Assembly (NCBI RefSeq): GCF_008107445.1
Contig: NZ_VSLD01000003.1
Coordinates: 186,001 to 250,000 of the forward strand
DNA length: 64,000 nt
DNA from: Arthrobacter echini
Lineage (GTDB): Bacteria; Actinomycetota; Actinomycetes; Actinomycetales; Micrococcaceae
Direction of reading: 5' to 3'
Of this stretch, positions 28,197 to 36,215 are shown one piece after another. Each line of letters opens with the position of its first letter. Position 1 is the first letter of the stretch. Made by a program: the position numbers and the translations under genes. The notes beneath the pieces are model-generated. The model was not told the DNA's origin and ran no database searches. It saw nothing but the letters and a program-made list of their open reading frames with translations.

Positions 28197-29114
28197 ATGA
28201 TCCCGGACATCCGCCCCCTGGCCAGCGGCACCAACTACGAACTCGTAGCCGGGTCCTCGACCGTCGTCGTCGCGAGCCTGGCAGCCGCCCTGAGATCCTA
28301 CGAGCACGACGGCGTGGCGCTCACCGAGACCTGGGGTGACGACGACATCCCGGCAGGTGGCGGCGGGATCCTCCTGGCTCCGTGGCCCAATCGCGTCGCC
28401 GCCGGACGCTGGACGCTCCACGGCGCGGAGCAGCGCCTGGACATCACGGAGCCCTCGAAGGGCAACGCCATCCACGGACTGCTCCGCAACACCGGTTACC
28501 GGCCGGTGGACGTGGGGTCGGCGCACGTGGTGCTGGAGGCCGAGATCTTCCCGCAGCACGGTTATCCCTTCCACCTGCTGCACCGGGCAACCTACGAGCT
28601 GGCAGTGGAGGGGCTCACGGTCACGCAGCAGCTCTCCAATCTGTCCGCGGCACCTGCCCCCTTCGCGCTCGGCGCCCATCCCTATCTCAAGATCTCCGCC
28701 GTCCCGACCGAGGACCTCACGCTCACGGTGCTCGCGGACGAGATGTTCGAGACCGACGACCGCGCGATTCCCACCGGCAGGAGAAAGGTCTCCGGGCAGC
28801 ACGATCTCCGGGAGGGCCGGCGCATCGGTGACATCGAGTTCGACACCGCCTTCACCGGGCTGCACGCGGTGGACGGCCGGTACGAGCACGTGCTGTCGGC
28901 GCCGGACGGTCGGCGCGTCACGCTGTGGGCCGACGCCTCGTTCGCCTACGCCCACGTCTACGTCAGCACCATCTACCCCGGCGTCGGCAAGGCCGTGGCG
29001 ATCGAACCCATGACGGCTCCGGCCGACGCGTTCAACTCGGGGGAGGGACTGCGCTGGCTCGAACCGGGTTCCTCGTTCTCCGCCGCATGGGGCATTGTCC
29101 CCGGTCTCGGATAG
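28197..29114 (+). CDS. aldose 1-epimerase family protein (GalM-like)
   Basis: Mutarotase-fold enzyme, 305 residues, interconverting alpha and beta anomers of hexoses. Conserved residues visible are the arginine in APWPNRVAAGRW, the catalytic histidine region in LGAHPYLKI, the aspartate in IEFDTAFTGL, and a late glutamate in VAIEPMTAPADAFN. The last segment is characteristic of the family. Divergent placement next to galT-galK suggests galactose use, with this protein presenting alpha-galactose to galactokinase. The exact sugar is inferred. Confidence 0.88.
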   Translation: MIPDIRPLASGTNYELVAGSSTVVVASLAAALRSYEHDGVALTETWGDDDIPAGGGGILLAPWPNRVAAGRWTLHGAEQRLDITEPSKGNAIHGLLRNTGYRPVDVGSAHVVLEAEIFPQHGYPFHLLHRATYELAVEGLTVTQQLSNLSAAPAPFALGAHPYLKISAVPTEDLTLTVLADEMFETDDRAIPTGRRKVSGQHDLREGRRIGDIEFDTAFTGLHAVDGRYEHVLSAPDGRRVTLWADASFAYAHVYVSTIYPGVGKAVAIEPMTAPADAFNSGEGLRWLEPGSSFSAAWGIVPGLG

Positions 29115-29336
29115 CGGCCGAGCGGTCCTTCTGTGGAAGAATCGCTCCATGCGCCTGGCCGGAGCGACACCACAGTGGGCAATGCCGCGCGCTGCGCGAC
29201 GCCCGGGTGTCGAGGGGTCGGTCCCGGGTATTCGTCGGCCGGCGGCGGTGGAGCGTGAAGCGCTCCCGTCACCGGCCAGCACCCCCGGACCTCACGCCGC
29301 ACCGTCGGCGCCGATACTCCAGGAAGAGACACCCCC

Positions 29337-30662
29337 GTGACCGAGCAGGCCCTCACCTCCCGCACTACATCACACACCCCGGAACACCCGCCCGCAGCCC
29401 GGCCCGACGGCGACGGCCGTACCGGCCTCCCGGTCCGCCTGGCCGACGTCGAGGCCGCGCAGCGGACCCTGCAGGGCGTGATCGCCCTGACCCCCGTCGA
29501 ACAGTCGCGAGCCCTCGGCCGACTGACCGGCTCGAGCGTCTCGCTCAAGTGCGAGAATCTCCAGCGAGCCGGTTCCTTCAAGGTCCGCGGCGCCTACAAC
29601 CGGATGGCGAAGCTGACCGAGGCCGAGCGCTCCCTCGGCGTCGTCGCGGCATCCGCCGGCAACCACGCGCAGGGTGTGGCCGTCGCCGCCGCGAAACTCG
29701 GTATCTCCGCCCGCATCTACATGCCGCTCGGCGTGGCGCTGCCCAAGCTGGCGGCAACGCGCGGACATGGCGCAGAGGTGGTGCTGCACGGGCACACGGT
29801 GGACGAGGCGCTCGCCGAGGCGAAGAGATACGCCGATGCCAAGGGTGCCGTCTTCGTCCACCCGTTCGACAACGTGGACGTCGTCGCCGGGCAGGGCACC
29901 ATCGGGCTGGAGATCCTGGAGCAGGTCCCCGAGGTCGACACGATCCTGATGGGCGTCGGGGGTGGCGGACTCCTCGCCGGGGTCGCCGTCGCGGTCAAGG
30001 CTCGAGCCAGGGAACTCGGGCGGGAGATCCGTATCATCGGGGTGCAGGCCGAGAACGCAGCGGCCTATCCGCCCTCGCTGGCCGCAGACGCACTCGTGCC
30101 GCTGACCAAGGTGTCCACGATCGCGGACGGCATCGCTGTCGGCAGTCCGGGCCAGTTGCCGTTCTCGATCATCCGTGAACTCGTCGACGACGTCATGACC
30201 GTCAGCGAGGACTCCCTCGCGCGGGCGCTCATCTTCCTCTTGGAACGCTCGAAGATGGTCGTGGAGCCGGCCGGTGCCGTGGGCGTCGCGGCACTGCTGG
30301 ACGGAAAGCTGACGGAGGGCGGTAGGGACCCCGGGAACACCGTCGTGGTGCTCTCGGGTGGCAATATCGACCCGATGCTGATGCTCAAGGTGATCCAGCG
30401 GGGACTGGCGGCAGCCGGACGGTATCTGGTGGTGCGCATGCTGCTCGACGACCGGCCCGGATCCCTTGCCACGATTTCGCGGATCATCGCCGAGTCGGAC
30501 GCCAACGTGACCGGTGTCGACCACACGCGGGTGGGCGGATCGATCAGCATGGGCGACGTGGCGATCACCATCAACATGGAGACCAAGGGCGAGGAGCACT
30601 GCGAGCAGGTCCTCGGCAACCTGCGCGCCGAGGGCTTCCAGCCGGTGGTCATCCGGGGCTGA
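29337..30662 (+). CDS. ilvA: threonine ammonia-lyase (threonine dehydratase)
   Basis: PLP enzyme converting threonine to 2-oxobutyrate and ammonia, the entry to isoleucine synthesis. The 441-residue protein has the PLP-lysine motif SFKVRGAYNRM, the glycine-rich phosphate loop GVGGGGLLAGVA, and a C-terminal ACT-like domain of about 75 residues (VVRMLLDDRPGSLATISRII) for allosteric control. That single short ACT domain resembles the TdcB/YgkB-type enzyme more than E. coli IlvA. The GTG at 29337 follows AGGAAGAG. A 222-bp leader precedes it and contains a possible coupled small open frame (29149-29340). Confidence 0.92.
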   Translation: MTEQALTSRTTSHTPEHPPAARPDGDGRTGLPVRLADVEAAQRTLQGVIALTPVEQSRALGRLTGSSVSLKCENLQRAGSFKVRGAYNRMAKLTEAERSLGVVAASAGNHAQGVAVAAAKLGISARIYMPLGVALPKLAATRGHGAEVVLHGHTVDEALAEAKRYADAKGAVFVHPFDNVDVVAGQGTIGLEILEQVPEVDTILMGVGGGGLLAGVAVAVKARARELGREIRIIGVQAENAAAYPPSLAADALVPLTKVSTIADGIAVGSPGQLPFSIIRELVDDVMTVSEDSLARALIFLLERSKMVVEPAGAVGVAALLDGKLTEGGRDPGNTVVVLSGGNIDPMLMLKVIQRGLAAAGRYLVVRMLLDDRPGSLATISRIIAESDANVTGVDHTRVGGSISMGDVAITINMETKGEEHCEQVLGNLRAEGFQPVVIRG

Positions 30663-30665
30663 GGG

Positions 30666-31265
30666 ATGGGACCACTCGCGCGCAGGGCCCAGACGGGCCT
30701 GCTGGCTGTCGCAGGCCTGGTCGGCGCCATGTGGATGGTGTTCCTCGTGAACCTGCTGCTCGGCGGACTGCTCGTGCAGACTCTCGGGATCGCACCGCGT
30801 CGTATCGACGGTCTCGACGGGATCCTCTTCGCGCCCCTGCTGCACGGCGGCATCGACCACCTGGTGAGCAACACGCTGCCCCTGCTCGTCCTCGGCTTCC
30901 TGTCCTTCCTGGAGGGCGCCAGGCGCTTCGTCCTGACGATCGCCATCACCTGGCTCGCCTCGGGGCTCGGCACCTGGATCTTCGGAGGCGGGCTCACCAT
31001 CGGTGCATCCGGGGTGGTGTTCGGTCTCTTCGCCTATCTGGTCGCGCGCGGCTTCTACAACCGGGACCTCCGACAGATCCTCCTGGCCGGAATCCTGTTC
31101 GCGGCCTACGGGTCCATCCTCTGGGGCATCCTCCCGACGGCGGGATCGAATGTCTCCTGGCAGGCGCACCTCTTCGGTGCGCTCGGCGGTGTCGCTGCAG
31201 CCTCCGCCCTCAGACGCAGGCGGCCCGCCCCGCCGGGGATGGACCGCCGAGCTCCCACTCCCTAG
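30666..31265 (+). CDS. rhomboid family intramembrane serine protease
   Basis: Multi-pass membrane protease of 199 residues with about six hydrophobic helices. The catalytic serine motif GASGVVFG lies near residue 115, and the partner histidine is in SWQAHLFGALGG near residue 170; the oxyanion-side HGGIDHLVSNTLPLLVLG segment (HxxxN) is also present. Length is that of the minimal bacterial rhomboid. It starts 3 bp after ilvA and is probably co-transcribed. Its substrate is unknown. Confidence 0.88.
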   Translation: MGPLARRAQTGLLAVAGLVGAMWMVFLVNLLLGGLLVQTLGIAPRRIDGLDGILFAPLLHGGIDHLVSNTLPLLVLGFLSFLEGARRFVLTIAITWLASGLGTWIFGGGLTIGASGVVFGLFAYLVARGFYNRDLRQILLAGILFAAYGSILWGILPTAGSNVSWQAHLFGALGGVAAASALRRRRPAPPGMDRRAPTP

Positions 31266-31269
31266 CGGT

Positions 31270-31761
31270 TCAGCCCTTGTAGGGCGTGGCCGAGATGATC
31301 TCGACCGTGATCTGCTTGCCGTTGGGTGCGGTGTAGCTGACGGTGTCGCCAGCCTTCGTGCCCTGGATGGCAGCCCCGAGCGGCGACCTCTCGCTGTAGA
31401 CGTCGATATCCGTGTCGCCGGCCACCTCCCGGCTGCCGAGCAGGAAGTTCTCGACGTCGCCCGCGATCTTCGCGGAGACCATCATGCCCGGCTCGACGAC
31501 GCCGTCGTCCGCCGGGGACTCGCCCACGTGGGCATCCCTGAGCAACTGGGTGAGCTGCCGGATGCGGCCCTCGGCCTTGCCCTGCTCCTCCTTGGCGGCG
31601 TGGTACCCGCCGTTCTCCTTCAGATCACCCTCCGAGCGGGCCTGCTCGATGCGCGCCACGATCTCGGTACGGCCGGGGCCGGAGAGATGGTCCAGCTCGC
31701 TCTTGAGCCGATCGTAGGATTCCTGCGTGAGCCAGGCGACGGAGGCGCTGTTGGTGGACAC
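31270..31761 (-). CDS. greA: transcription elongation factor GreA
   Basis: Binds the RNA polymerase secondary channel and stimulates cleavage of backtracked transcripts. The 163-residue protein has the N-terminal coiled coil with the family segment NGGYHAAKEEQGKAEGRI (acidic tip nearby) and the C-terminal FKBP-like domain including SPLGAAIQGTKAGDTVSY. The GTG start at 31761 follows AAGGAG. A -35/-10 pair and a structured leader precede it (see 31852-31935). Located beside DUF4307 and mca, as in Mycobacterium (Rv1080c-Rv1082). Confidence 0.95.
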   Translation of the reverse strand: MSTNSASVAWLTQESYDRLKSELDHLSGPGRTEIVARIEQARSEGDLKENGGYHAAKEEQGKAEGRIRQLTQLLRDAHVGESPADDGVVEPGMMVSAKIAGDVENFLLGSREVAGDTDIDVYSERSPLGAAIQGTKAGDTVSYTAPNGKQITVEIISATPYKG

Positions 31762-31851
31762 GGACTAACTCCTTAGGTACGGCCTCCGCCGGGTGCGGCG
31801 CGGCTCCTGATCACTCCACCGGGCGACGACGGGTCGTCACCGGCAAGCAAA

Positions 31852-31892
31852 CACCCCGCGTCAGGGGGCAGGTCTGCCGGTGAAGCGGGGTG
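31852..31892 (-). other. nested hairpin in the greA leader
   Basis: CACCCCGC (31852-31859) pairs with GCGGGGTG (31885-31892), enclosing a second GGCAG/CTGCC hairpin. It starts about 8 nt after the predicted greA transcription start. It could instead end the DUF4307 transcript. Confidence 0.4.
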
Positions 31893-31906
31893 ATACGTCA
31901 GGCTCT

Positions 31907-31935
31907 ATTCTAGTGCGGGCACGTGCATAACCCAA
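31907..31935 (-). promoter_or_regulatory. greA promoter (-35 TTGGGT, -10 TAGAAT)
   Basis: On the minus strand TTGGGT (31935-31930) and TAGAAT (31912-31907) are separated by 17 nt, giving a transcription start near 31900 and a leader of about 140 nt. Confidence 0.55.
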
Positions 31936-31955
31936 GCAGCCATCCTGTGCGGAGT

Positions 31956-32390
31956 TCAGTCCTCGACGATCCAGCAGGCGTTGACTCCGCCCGAGACGGC
32001 CGGTGAGTCGATGCGCAGATCAGTGCGCTGCGACGTGGTCCTGCCGTCGTTGACCCCCTCACCGGGGTCGGTGGGGCCGATCGTGACGATATCCCAGCCC
32101 ACCACCGCGTAGTTCTCGCTCAGTGCCTGCACCGCGCACTGGGCCGATGCCGAGCGGTCCTTCGTCACCTCGAAGTCCACGCTGGCCCGGCCCTCGGCGC
32201 CGAGGGAGAAACCGACGTCCTTCGAATCCACCGGGGGGCTGCCGGTAGTGCTCGCGAAGACTCCGGCCGCGAGGACCGCGCCGGACAGTGCCGCGAGCGT
32301 CAGAACCCTGGCACGCCGCGGATGCCGCCGCGGCTTTGGCGTCCCGTAGCGAGTGGCTATTCTTGGTGGTGGCGTGGATGCAGAACTCAC
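31956..32390 (-). CDS. DUF4307 domain-containing protein
   Basis: Actinobacterial protein of unknown function, 144 residues. An Arg/Pro-rich cytoplasmic N-terminus is followed by one membrane helix (LTLAALSGAVLAAGVFAS, about residues 30-48) and an extracytoplasmic beta-rich domain with two cysteines (SAQCAVQALSENYAVVGW and NACWIVED). The GTG at 32390 is preceded by TAAAAT-N6, so the mRNA is probably leaderless. It is divergent from mca. The position between greA and mca is conserved (Rv1081c). Confidence 0.85.
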   Translation of the reverse strand: MSSASTPPPRIATRYGTPKPRRHPRRARVLTLAALSGAVLAAGVFASTTGSPPVDSKDVGFSLGAEGRASVDFEVTKDRSASAQCAVQALSENYAVVGWDIVTIGPTDPGEGVNDGRTTSQRTDLRIDSPAVSGGVNACWIVED

Positions 32391-32396
32391 ACATGC

Positions 32397-32402
32397 ATTT
32401 TA
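32397..32402 (-). promoter_or_regulatory. -10 element of a leaderless promoter (DUF4307)
   Basis: TAAAAT on the minus strand ends 6 nt before the GTG start at 32390. Confidence 0.5.
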
Positions 32403-32463
32403 CCGCCCATCGGCGACGGCACGGTCCGGATGCCGCCCAGTCCAGCAGACCCAGGAGCACGCA

Positions 32464-33381
32464 GTGCCTACCCATGATCGACCCCAGGTGTCCGGAGCAG
32501 GCTTCCGCCTCCTCGCGGTCCACGCGCATCCCGACGACGAGTCGAGCAAGGGTGCCGCCACCATGGCCGGCTACGCGGCAGCGGGAGCAGAGGTCATGGT
32601 GGCGACCTGCACCGGCGGCGAGCGCGGCGACGTCCTGAATGCGGCGATGGAAGCCGATCCGCACGGCAGGCGTGATCTTCCCGGTCTGCGACGGCTCGAG
32701 ATGGCACGCGCCGTCGCGGAGCTCGGCGTGCAGCACCGCTGGCTGGGCTTCACCGACTCGGGTCTGCCCGAGGGGGACCCACTGCCGGACCTGCCCTTCG
32801 GATGTTTCGCACTGCAGCCCCTCGAGCGCGCTGCGGCACCCCTCGTGAAGCTCGTCCGCGAGTTCCGCCCGCACGTGATCGTCGGGTATGACGAGAACGG
32901 CGGATACCCCCACCCGGACCACATCATGGCGCACCGCATCACCGTCGAGGCGTTCGAGGCGGCGTCCGACCCCGCGCGCTATCCGGGGACGGGGGAGCCG
33001 TGGGCGGTCTCGAAGCTGTACTACGACCGCGCCTTCAACCCGGAGCGTTTCCGGGCACTCCACGACGCTTTGGAAGCTGCGGGGCTCGAGTCGCCCTACG
33101 CGGAACGCCTCGCTCAATGGCTCGAGGACGACGCCGAAGGCCATCAGCCACCGCCGCCCACCCACCCGACCACCACGCAGATCGAGTGCGGTGACTTCTT
33201 CGACCGCCGTGAGCGGGCGCTCCTCGCCCACCGCACCCAGGTGGATCCCGAGGGCTTCTTCTTCGCCGTCTCCGTCGACATGCAGCGTCAGGTCTGGCCC
33301 TACGAGGACTACTCGCTCATCAGGACCCGGGTGGACTCCACGCTGCCCGAGGTGGACTTCTTCGCCGACGTGACGGCCTGA
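32464..33381 (+). CDS. mca: mycothiol S-conjugate amidase
   Basis: Zinc amidase that cleaves mycothiol S-conjugates, freeing a mercapturic acid for export; part of actinobacterial detoxification. The 305-residue LmbE-like protein has the metal motif AHPDDESSKGAATMAGY, TCTGGERGDVLN, and GYDENGGYPHPDHIMAH with further zinc ligands. SSKGAAT distinguishes it from the MshB deacetylase. The GTG at 32464 follows AGGAG by 6 nt; an open frame extends upstream but overlaps the divergent gene. Mycothiol use supports the actinobacterial assignment. Confidence 0.93.
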   Translation: MPTHDRPQVSGAGFRLLAVHAHPDDESSKGAATMAGYAAAGAEVMVATCTGGERGDVLNAAMEADPHGRRDLPGLRRLEMARAVAELGVQHRWLGFTDSGLPEGDPLPDLPFGCFALQPLERAAAPLVKLVREFRPHVIVGYDENGGYPHPDHIMAHRITVEAFEAASDPARYPGTGEPWAVSKLYYDRAFNPERFRALHDALEAAGLESPYAERLAQWLEDDAEGHQPPPPTHPTTTQIECGDFFDRRERALLAHRTQVDPEGFFFAVSVDMQRQVWPYEDYSLIRTRVDSTLPEVDFFADVTA

Positions 33382-33412
33382 CACCCGGTGCTCGCAACAT
33401 TTCTATCCGGCG

Positions 33413-33418
33413 TAGAAT
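33413..33418 (+). promoter_or_regulatory. possible -10 element upstream of the small membrane protein gene
   Basis: TAGAAT, about 53 bp before the GTG at 33471. Confidence 0.35.
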
Positions 33419-33470
33419 TCTTGGACGCGGTCCACGGTGAATCGCTGCGAGTCCGGAAAGTGGTGCCTGC

Positions 33471-33791
33471 GTGGTCCTTGAGCTGATGATGTCCGCAACG
33501 ACGACGACGCCGTCCGGGGAGGCGACGCTTCGCCCGGAGATCGATCCTTCGTCGGTGACCCCCGGGCTTGAGGGCTTCCTGGCTACACTTTTCGTCGTCG
33601 TGCTCGTCATCTTCCTGATCCGGGACATGGTCAAGCGCATCCGGCGCGTGCGGTACGCCGGTGAGGTGGAGCAGACGCGCGCCCAGCAGCAGTCCGGCAC
33701 GTCGGACGCACCTGCGCCAGAGCCGAATGGCACGCGGACGGACGAAACCGGCTCGGGGCCCGGCGGCAAGCACGGTCCCGGGCGTCGGTGA
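33471..33791 (+). CDS. small single-pass membrane protein, function unknown
   Basis: A 106-residue protein (or 101 if it begins at the ATG at 33486) with a polar N-terminus, one membrane helix (FLATLFVVVLVIFLIRDM, about residues 37-54), a basic stretch RIRRVRYAGE typical of the cytoplasmic side, and a disordered Gln/Pro/Gly-rich tail. It occupies the position of the small membrane protein Rv1083 beside mca in Mycobacterium, so it is likely a real gene. No function is known. Confidence 0.7.
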   Translation: MVLELMMSATTTTPSGEATLRPEIDPSSVTPGLEGFLATLFVVVLVIFLIRDMVKRIRRVRYAGEVEQTRAQQQSGTSDAPAPEPNGTRTDETGSGPGGKHGPGRR

Positions 33792-33801
33792 CCACCGCGG
33801 T

Positions 33802-34551
33802 CTAGGTCAGCGGATTCAGGACCGCCAGCATGATGGCGATGAAATGTGCCGCGAAGGCCGCGACCGTCAGGGCGTGGAAGAGCTCGTGGAAGCCGAAGAG
33901 CCGCAGCGAGAAGTTCGGAGCCTTGACGCCGTAGAACACGGCTCCCGTGATGTACAGGACGCCGCCCACGCAGATCAGCACCGCTGCCGGGATGTTCGCA
34001 CCGAAGAACTCGGGCAGGTAGAACAGCGAGGCGAGGCCGAGTGCCACGTAGACGGGCACGTACAGCCACCTTGGGGCGTCGACCCAGAAGTTGCGGAACA
34101 GGACTCCCGCCAGTGCTCCGCCCCAGATCACCCAGAGCAGTGTCTCGGCCTTGTCGCGCTCCAGGAGCGCCCAGGCCAGGGGAGTGTAGGACCCTGCGAT
34201 GACGAGCATGATGTTCGTGTGGTCGAGTCGCTTGAGGACCGCCTTCGGGCGCGGACTCCAGTTGCCCCGGTGGTACACGGCACTGACGCCGAACAGCAGG
34301 ACGCCGGTGAGGGCGTAGACCGCGGACGCGAGCTTGAGCCCCGGGGTGGGCGCGAGGACGATGAGCACCACGCCGGCGGCGATGGCCAGCGGCGTCGCGA
34401 CCGCATGGATCCAGCCGCGCCACAGCGGTTTGGTGGCGATCGCGTCGGCCAGGGGGCCGGCGACGGCGTTGACCGCACCGTCGAGGCCCGTCCCCCCGGA
34501 TCCGGCGGGTTCCGAAGGGCGCGGAGCAGGGGCCGAGCGGCGCGGGGTCAT
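33802..34551 (-). CDS. hemolysin III family membrane protein (YqfA/TrhA-like)
   Basis: Seven-helix integral membrane protein of the PAQR/hemolysin III family, 249 residues; bacterial members affect membrane-lipid energetics and probably are metal-dependent hydrolases. Conserved residues are in SAVYHRGNWSP (Ser/His), LDHTNIMLVIAGSYTP (Asp) and the C-terminal GFHELFHALTVAAFAAHF with the HxxxH pair. The polar N-terminal 35 residues are variable. The ATG at 34551 is preceded by TAGGAT-N6. It is divergent from the prenyltransferase gene, as in Rv1085c-Rv1086. Confidence 0.88.
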   Translation of the reverse strand: MTPRRSAPAPRPSEPAGSGGTGLDGAVNAVAGPLADAIATKPLWRGWIHAVATPLAIAAGVVLIVLAPTPGLKLASAVYALTGVLLFGVSAVYHRGNWSPRPKAVLKRLDHTNIMLVIAGSYTPLAWALLERDKAETLLWVIWGGALAGVLFRNFWVDAPRWLYVPVYVALGLASLFYLPEFFGANIPAAVLICVGGVLYITGAVFYGVKAPNFSLRLFGFHELFHALTVAAFAAHFIAIMLAVLNPLT

Positions 34552-34557
34552 GCGAAA

Positions 34558-34563
34558 ATCCTA
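34558..34563 (-). promoter_or_regulatory. -10 element of a leaderless promoter (hemolysin III)
   Basis: TAGGAT on the minus strand ends 6 nt before the ATG start at 34551. Confidence 0.5.
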
Positions 34564-34754
34564 GCCCACGGTGATGCCCGGCAGCGGTCGGGAGAGGGGG
34601 ATGGACACCCCGCCGGGAGTGGCGTCCGGTGTCCTGTCGGACAAGTGCCGGTACGGTGTGAAAAGCTGGGGCGTTATCGGCTTCGCGGGCGTGGTGCAGC
34701 AGCGTCGCTCAGCGAGGTACCACCGGACCATCGACCAGGGGAGGGCTCACGAGC

Positions 34755-35522
34755 GTGACGTGGAAGTTCCCCGCCCTCGGTTACAGCTTCTACGAGCGCA
34801 GACTCCAGCGCCAGCTCGCCCCGGGGCGGATCCCGCACCACATCGGTGTGATGGTGGACGGCAACAGGCGGTGGGCCAGACTCGCGGGTGCCCCGACGAG
34901 TCACGGACACCGAGCCGGAGCCGACAAGATCCACGAGTTCCTGGGCTGGTGCGAGGAGCTGGGGGTCGACGTCGTCACCCTCTACATGCTCTCCACCGAC
35001 AATATGGGTCGGGATCAAACCGAGATCGATCAGCTCATGGGCATCATCGCCGACACCCTGGACCGGCTCGGGGAGAGCAACCGGGTGCGGGTGCAGCCCG
35101 TGGGGGCCCTGGATCTGCTCCCCGATGACCTGAGCCGGAAGCTCGAGGCGCTCTCCGCCTCCACGGAGAAGATCGACGGTCTCCATGTGAACGTGGCCGT
35201 GGGATACGGCGGACGGCGTGAGATCGTCGACGCCGTCAAGGAACTGATGCACGATGCCGCGGGGAAGGGGATGTCGCTCGATGCCCTGGCGGAGGAGCTC
35301 ACCGACCAGCACATCTCCTCCTTCCTCTACACCCGCGGGCAGCAGGACCCGGATCTGGTGATCCGTACCTCGGGCGAGCAGCGGCTCTCGGGGTTCCTCA
35401 TGTGGCAGAGCGCGTACAGCGAGTTCTACTTCTGCGAGGCCCTGTGGCCGGACTTCCGTCGCGTCGACTTCCTGCGGGCACTGCGGGACTTCGGTCGCAG
35501 GCAGCGCCGCTTCGGGTCCTGA
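34755..35522 (+). CDS. cis-isoprenyl diphosphate synthase (UppS family)
   Basis: Condenses isopentenyl diphosphate with allylic diphosphates in the cis configuration to make lipid carriers for the envelope. The 255-residue protein has GVMVDGNRRWAR (catalytic Asp), TLYMLSTDNMGR, the YGGRREIVDAV segment, and the C-terminal DPDLVIRTSGEQRLSGFL with WPDFRRVDFL. Its neighbours match those of the short-chain Z-farnesyl diphosphate synthase Rv1086, so it may make the C15 starter rather than the full-length chain. GTG at 34755; GGGGAGGG lies about 8-15 nt upstream. Confidence 0.9.
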   Translation: MTWKFPALGYSFYERRLQRQLAPGRIPHHIGVMVDGNRRWARLAGAPTSHGHRAGADKIHEFLGWCEELGVDVVTLYMLSTDNMGRDQTEIDQLMGIIADTLDRLGESNRVRVQPVGALDLLPDDLSRKLEALSASTEKIDGLHVNVAVGYGGRREIVDAVKELMHDAAGKGMSLDALAEELTDQHISSFLYTRGQQDPDLVIRTSGEQRLSGFLMWQSAYSEFYFCEALWPDFRRVDFLRALRDFGRRQRRFGS

Positions 35523-35648
35523 CCCGGCACGTTCCGGACGGTGCGTGGCGTGAACTCCGGCACCGGTGTCCGCGTGAGAGGCTGATCAGGATCACGACGC
35601 CGCGGGTCCACGAGACCGCGCGGCTTCTCTATGAGAGGAACTCTTCAC

Positions 35649-36107
35649 ATGACTACTGCGGACACATCCCGTTCCGGTGCTCGGACACTGGTGCAGCTGG
35701 CGGCACTCGTCGTCGGCGCCGTCTTCCTGCTCGTCGGGGTACTCGGCTTCGTTCCGGGCATCACCACCAACTACGACGAACTGCAGTTCGCGGGCCACGA
35801 GTCGGGTGCACTGCTGCTCGGTGTCTTCCAGGTCTCCATCCTGCACAACATCGTGCACCTGCTCTTCGGCATCGCGGGTATCGCCGCGGCACGCTCGGCA
35901 GGCGGCTCCCGTTCGTTCCTCCTCGTCGGGGGCATCATCTACCTCGTGCTGTGGATCTACGGCCTGGTCGTCGATCCGATGGCCGCCAGCAACTTCGTTC
36001 CGCTCAACGACGCTGACAACTGGCTCCACCTGGGCCTCGGCGTCGGCATGATCGCCCTGGCGCTCGTGCTGCCCCGCCGACACGATCGGGCCGCCACGCG
36101 CGTCTGA
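35649..36107 (+). CDS. DUF4383 domain-containing membrane protein
   Basis: A 152-residue protein with four membrane helices (LVQLAALVVGAVFLLVGVLG, LGVFQVSILHNIVHLLFGIAG, FLLVGGIIYLVLWIYGLVV, WLHLGLGVGMIALALVL). DUF4383 features are the phenylalanine/proline-rich first loop and histidines in SILHNIVHLLFG and NWLHLGLG at membrane borders. Function is unknown. The ATG at 35649 is preferred over the in-frame ATG at 35631 because GAGAGGAAC precedes it. A strong hairpin follows. Confidence 0.85.
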   Translation: MTTADTSRSGARTLVQLAALVVGAVFLLVGVLGFVPGITTNYDELQFAGHESGALLLGVFQVSILHNIVHLLFGIAGIAAARSAGGSRSFLLVGGIIYLVLWIYGLVVDPMAASNFVPLNDADNWLHLGLGVGMIALALVLPRRHDRAATRV

Positions 36108-36134
36108 TGGCCGACAGCTGGTCGTAGAAGTGGA

Positions 36135-36169
36135 GAAGGGCTCCGGGACGTCTCGTCCCGGGGCCCTTC
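36135..36169 (+). terminator. terminator hairpin after the DUF4383 gene
   Basis: A 16-bp stem with one G-U pair (GAAGGGCTCCGGGACG at 36135-36150 with 36154-36169), loop TCT, 28 bp after the stop. It also lies downstream of the convergent methyltransferase pseudogene. Confidence 0.7.
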
Positions 36170-36215
36170 CCGTCCGTGGCTCCTGAGGAAGCCGGCGCAT
36201 GACCTCACATCGCCG

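Noticed and set aside
29370-31169. 599-codon minus-strand open frame opposite ilvA and the rhomboid gene.
   Set aside because: Low-complexity shadow composition, no start signal, and both plus-strand genes have full family motifs.
32353-32463. Extended start of mca at the upstream GTG at 32353.
   Set aside because: It would overlap the divergent DUF4307 gene and its promoter, and homologues begin just before RLLAVHAHPDDE; the GTG at 32464 has a ribosome-binding site.
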